5,905 nucleotides of DNA. It comes from Gemmataceae bacterium. Its GTDB lineage: Bacteria; Planctomycetota; Planctomycetia; Gemmatales; Gemmataceae. The translations under genes were made by a program, and so were the position numbers. Below are positions 5,885 through 5,905 of the stretch, piece by piece. The stretch is taken from positions 1-5,905 of the forward strand of contig JAOAAM010000220.1 of NCBI GenBank assembly GCA_026418875.1, written 5' to 3'. How positions within the stretch are numbered: position 1 is the first letter of the stretch; each line of letters starts with the position of its first letter. Below the pieces are notes generated by a model that searched no databases, was not told where the DNA came from, and worked only from the letters and a program-made list of their open reading frames with translations.

Positions 5885-5905
5885 CTGTCTCTTATACACA
5901 TCTCC
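5885..5905. other. Tn5/Nextera adapter remnant (library artefact)
   Basis: Bases 5885-5903 are the 19-bp Tn5 mosaic end in the orientation read at the end of a tagmented insert (CTGTCTCTTATACACATCT). The following CC matches the start of the i7-side Nextera adapter. The sequence is not part of the organism. It creates an apparent ATG at 5901 and the residues MCIRDS in front of the truncated minus-strand hydrolase. The genomic sequence ends at about 5884. Confidence 0.95.

Overview
The window looks like a contig end from a planctomycete, most likely of the Gemmata lineage. The main evidence is a transfer-messenger RNA whose nine-residue tag reads AEPQFALAA. From memory, this resembles the short AEPQ- and AEEN-type tags of planctomycetes. 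A eukaryotic-type Ser/Thr kinase with a long N-terminal extension, several secreted alpha/beta hydrolases, GC-rich DNA and sparse gene packing fit the same picture. The taxonomic call is an inference. The last 21 bases are not genomic: they are Tn5/Nextera library adapter, so the right edge is a sequencing artefact.

Layout: 1-1403 (minus) is the N-terminal part of a Ser/Thr protein kinase that runs off the left edge. 1404-1854 is a gene-poor divergent spacer with two short inverted repeats and a weak, doubtful trace of a decayed reading frame. 1855-2661 (plus) is a secreted alpha/beta hydrolase of the predicted peptidase/esterase type. A GC-rich hairpin at 2669-2693 separates it from the convergent ssrA (tmRNA) gene at 2734-3129 (minus). 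ssrA has a good sigma-70-type promoter at 3153-3183. 3247-4125 (plus) is a BD-FAE/acetyl-esterase-like alpha/beta hydrolase. 53 bases later, at 4179-5411 (plus), comes a secreted M19 membrane-dipeptidase homologue, probably in the same operon. 5443-5884 (minus) is the C-terminal part of a phospholipase/carboxylesterase-like protein whose nucleophile Ser and triad Asp are both replaced.

How the genes work together: the three plus-strand enzymes look like exported or periplasmic scavenging hydrolases acting on esters, peptides and dipeptides. ssrA is a housekeeping ribosome-rescue RNA that happens to lie between them. The kinase is a signalling protein with no visible functional link to its neighbours. 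I see no mobile element, CRISPR array or recognisable defence system. The points most worth a second look are the apparently dead esterase, the tmRNA tag and its missing CCA, the unusual kinase activation segment, and the adapter-derived false N-terminus.
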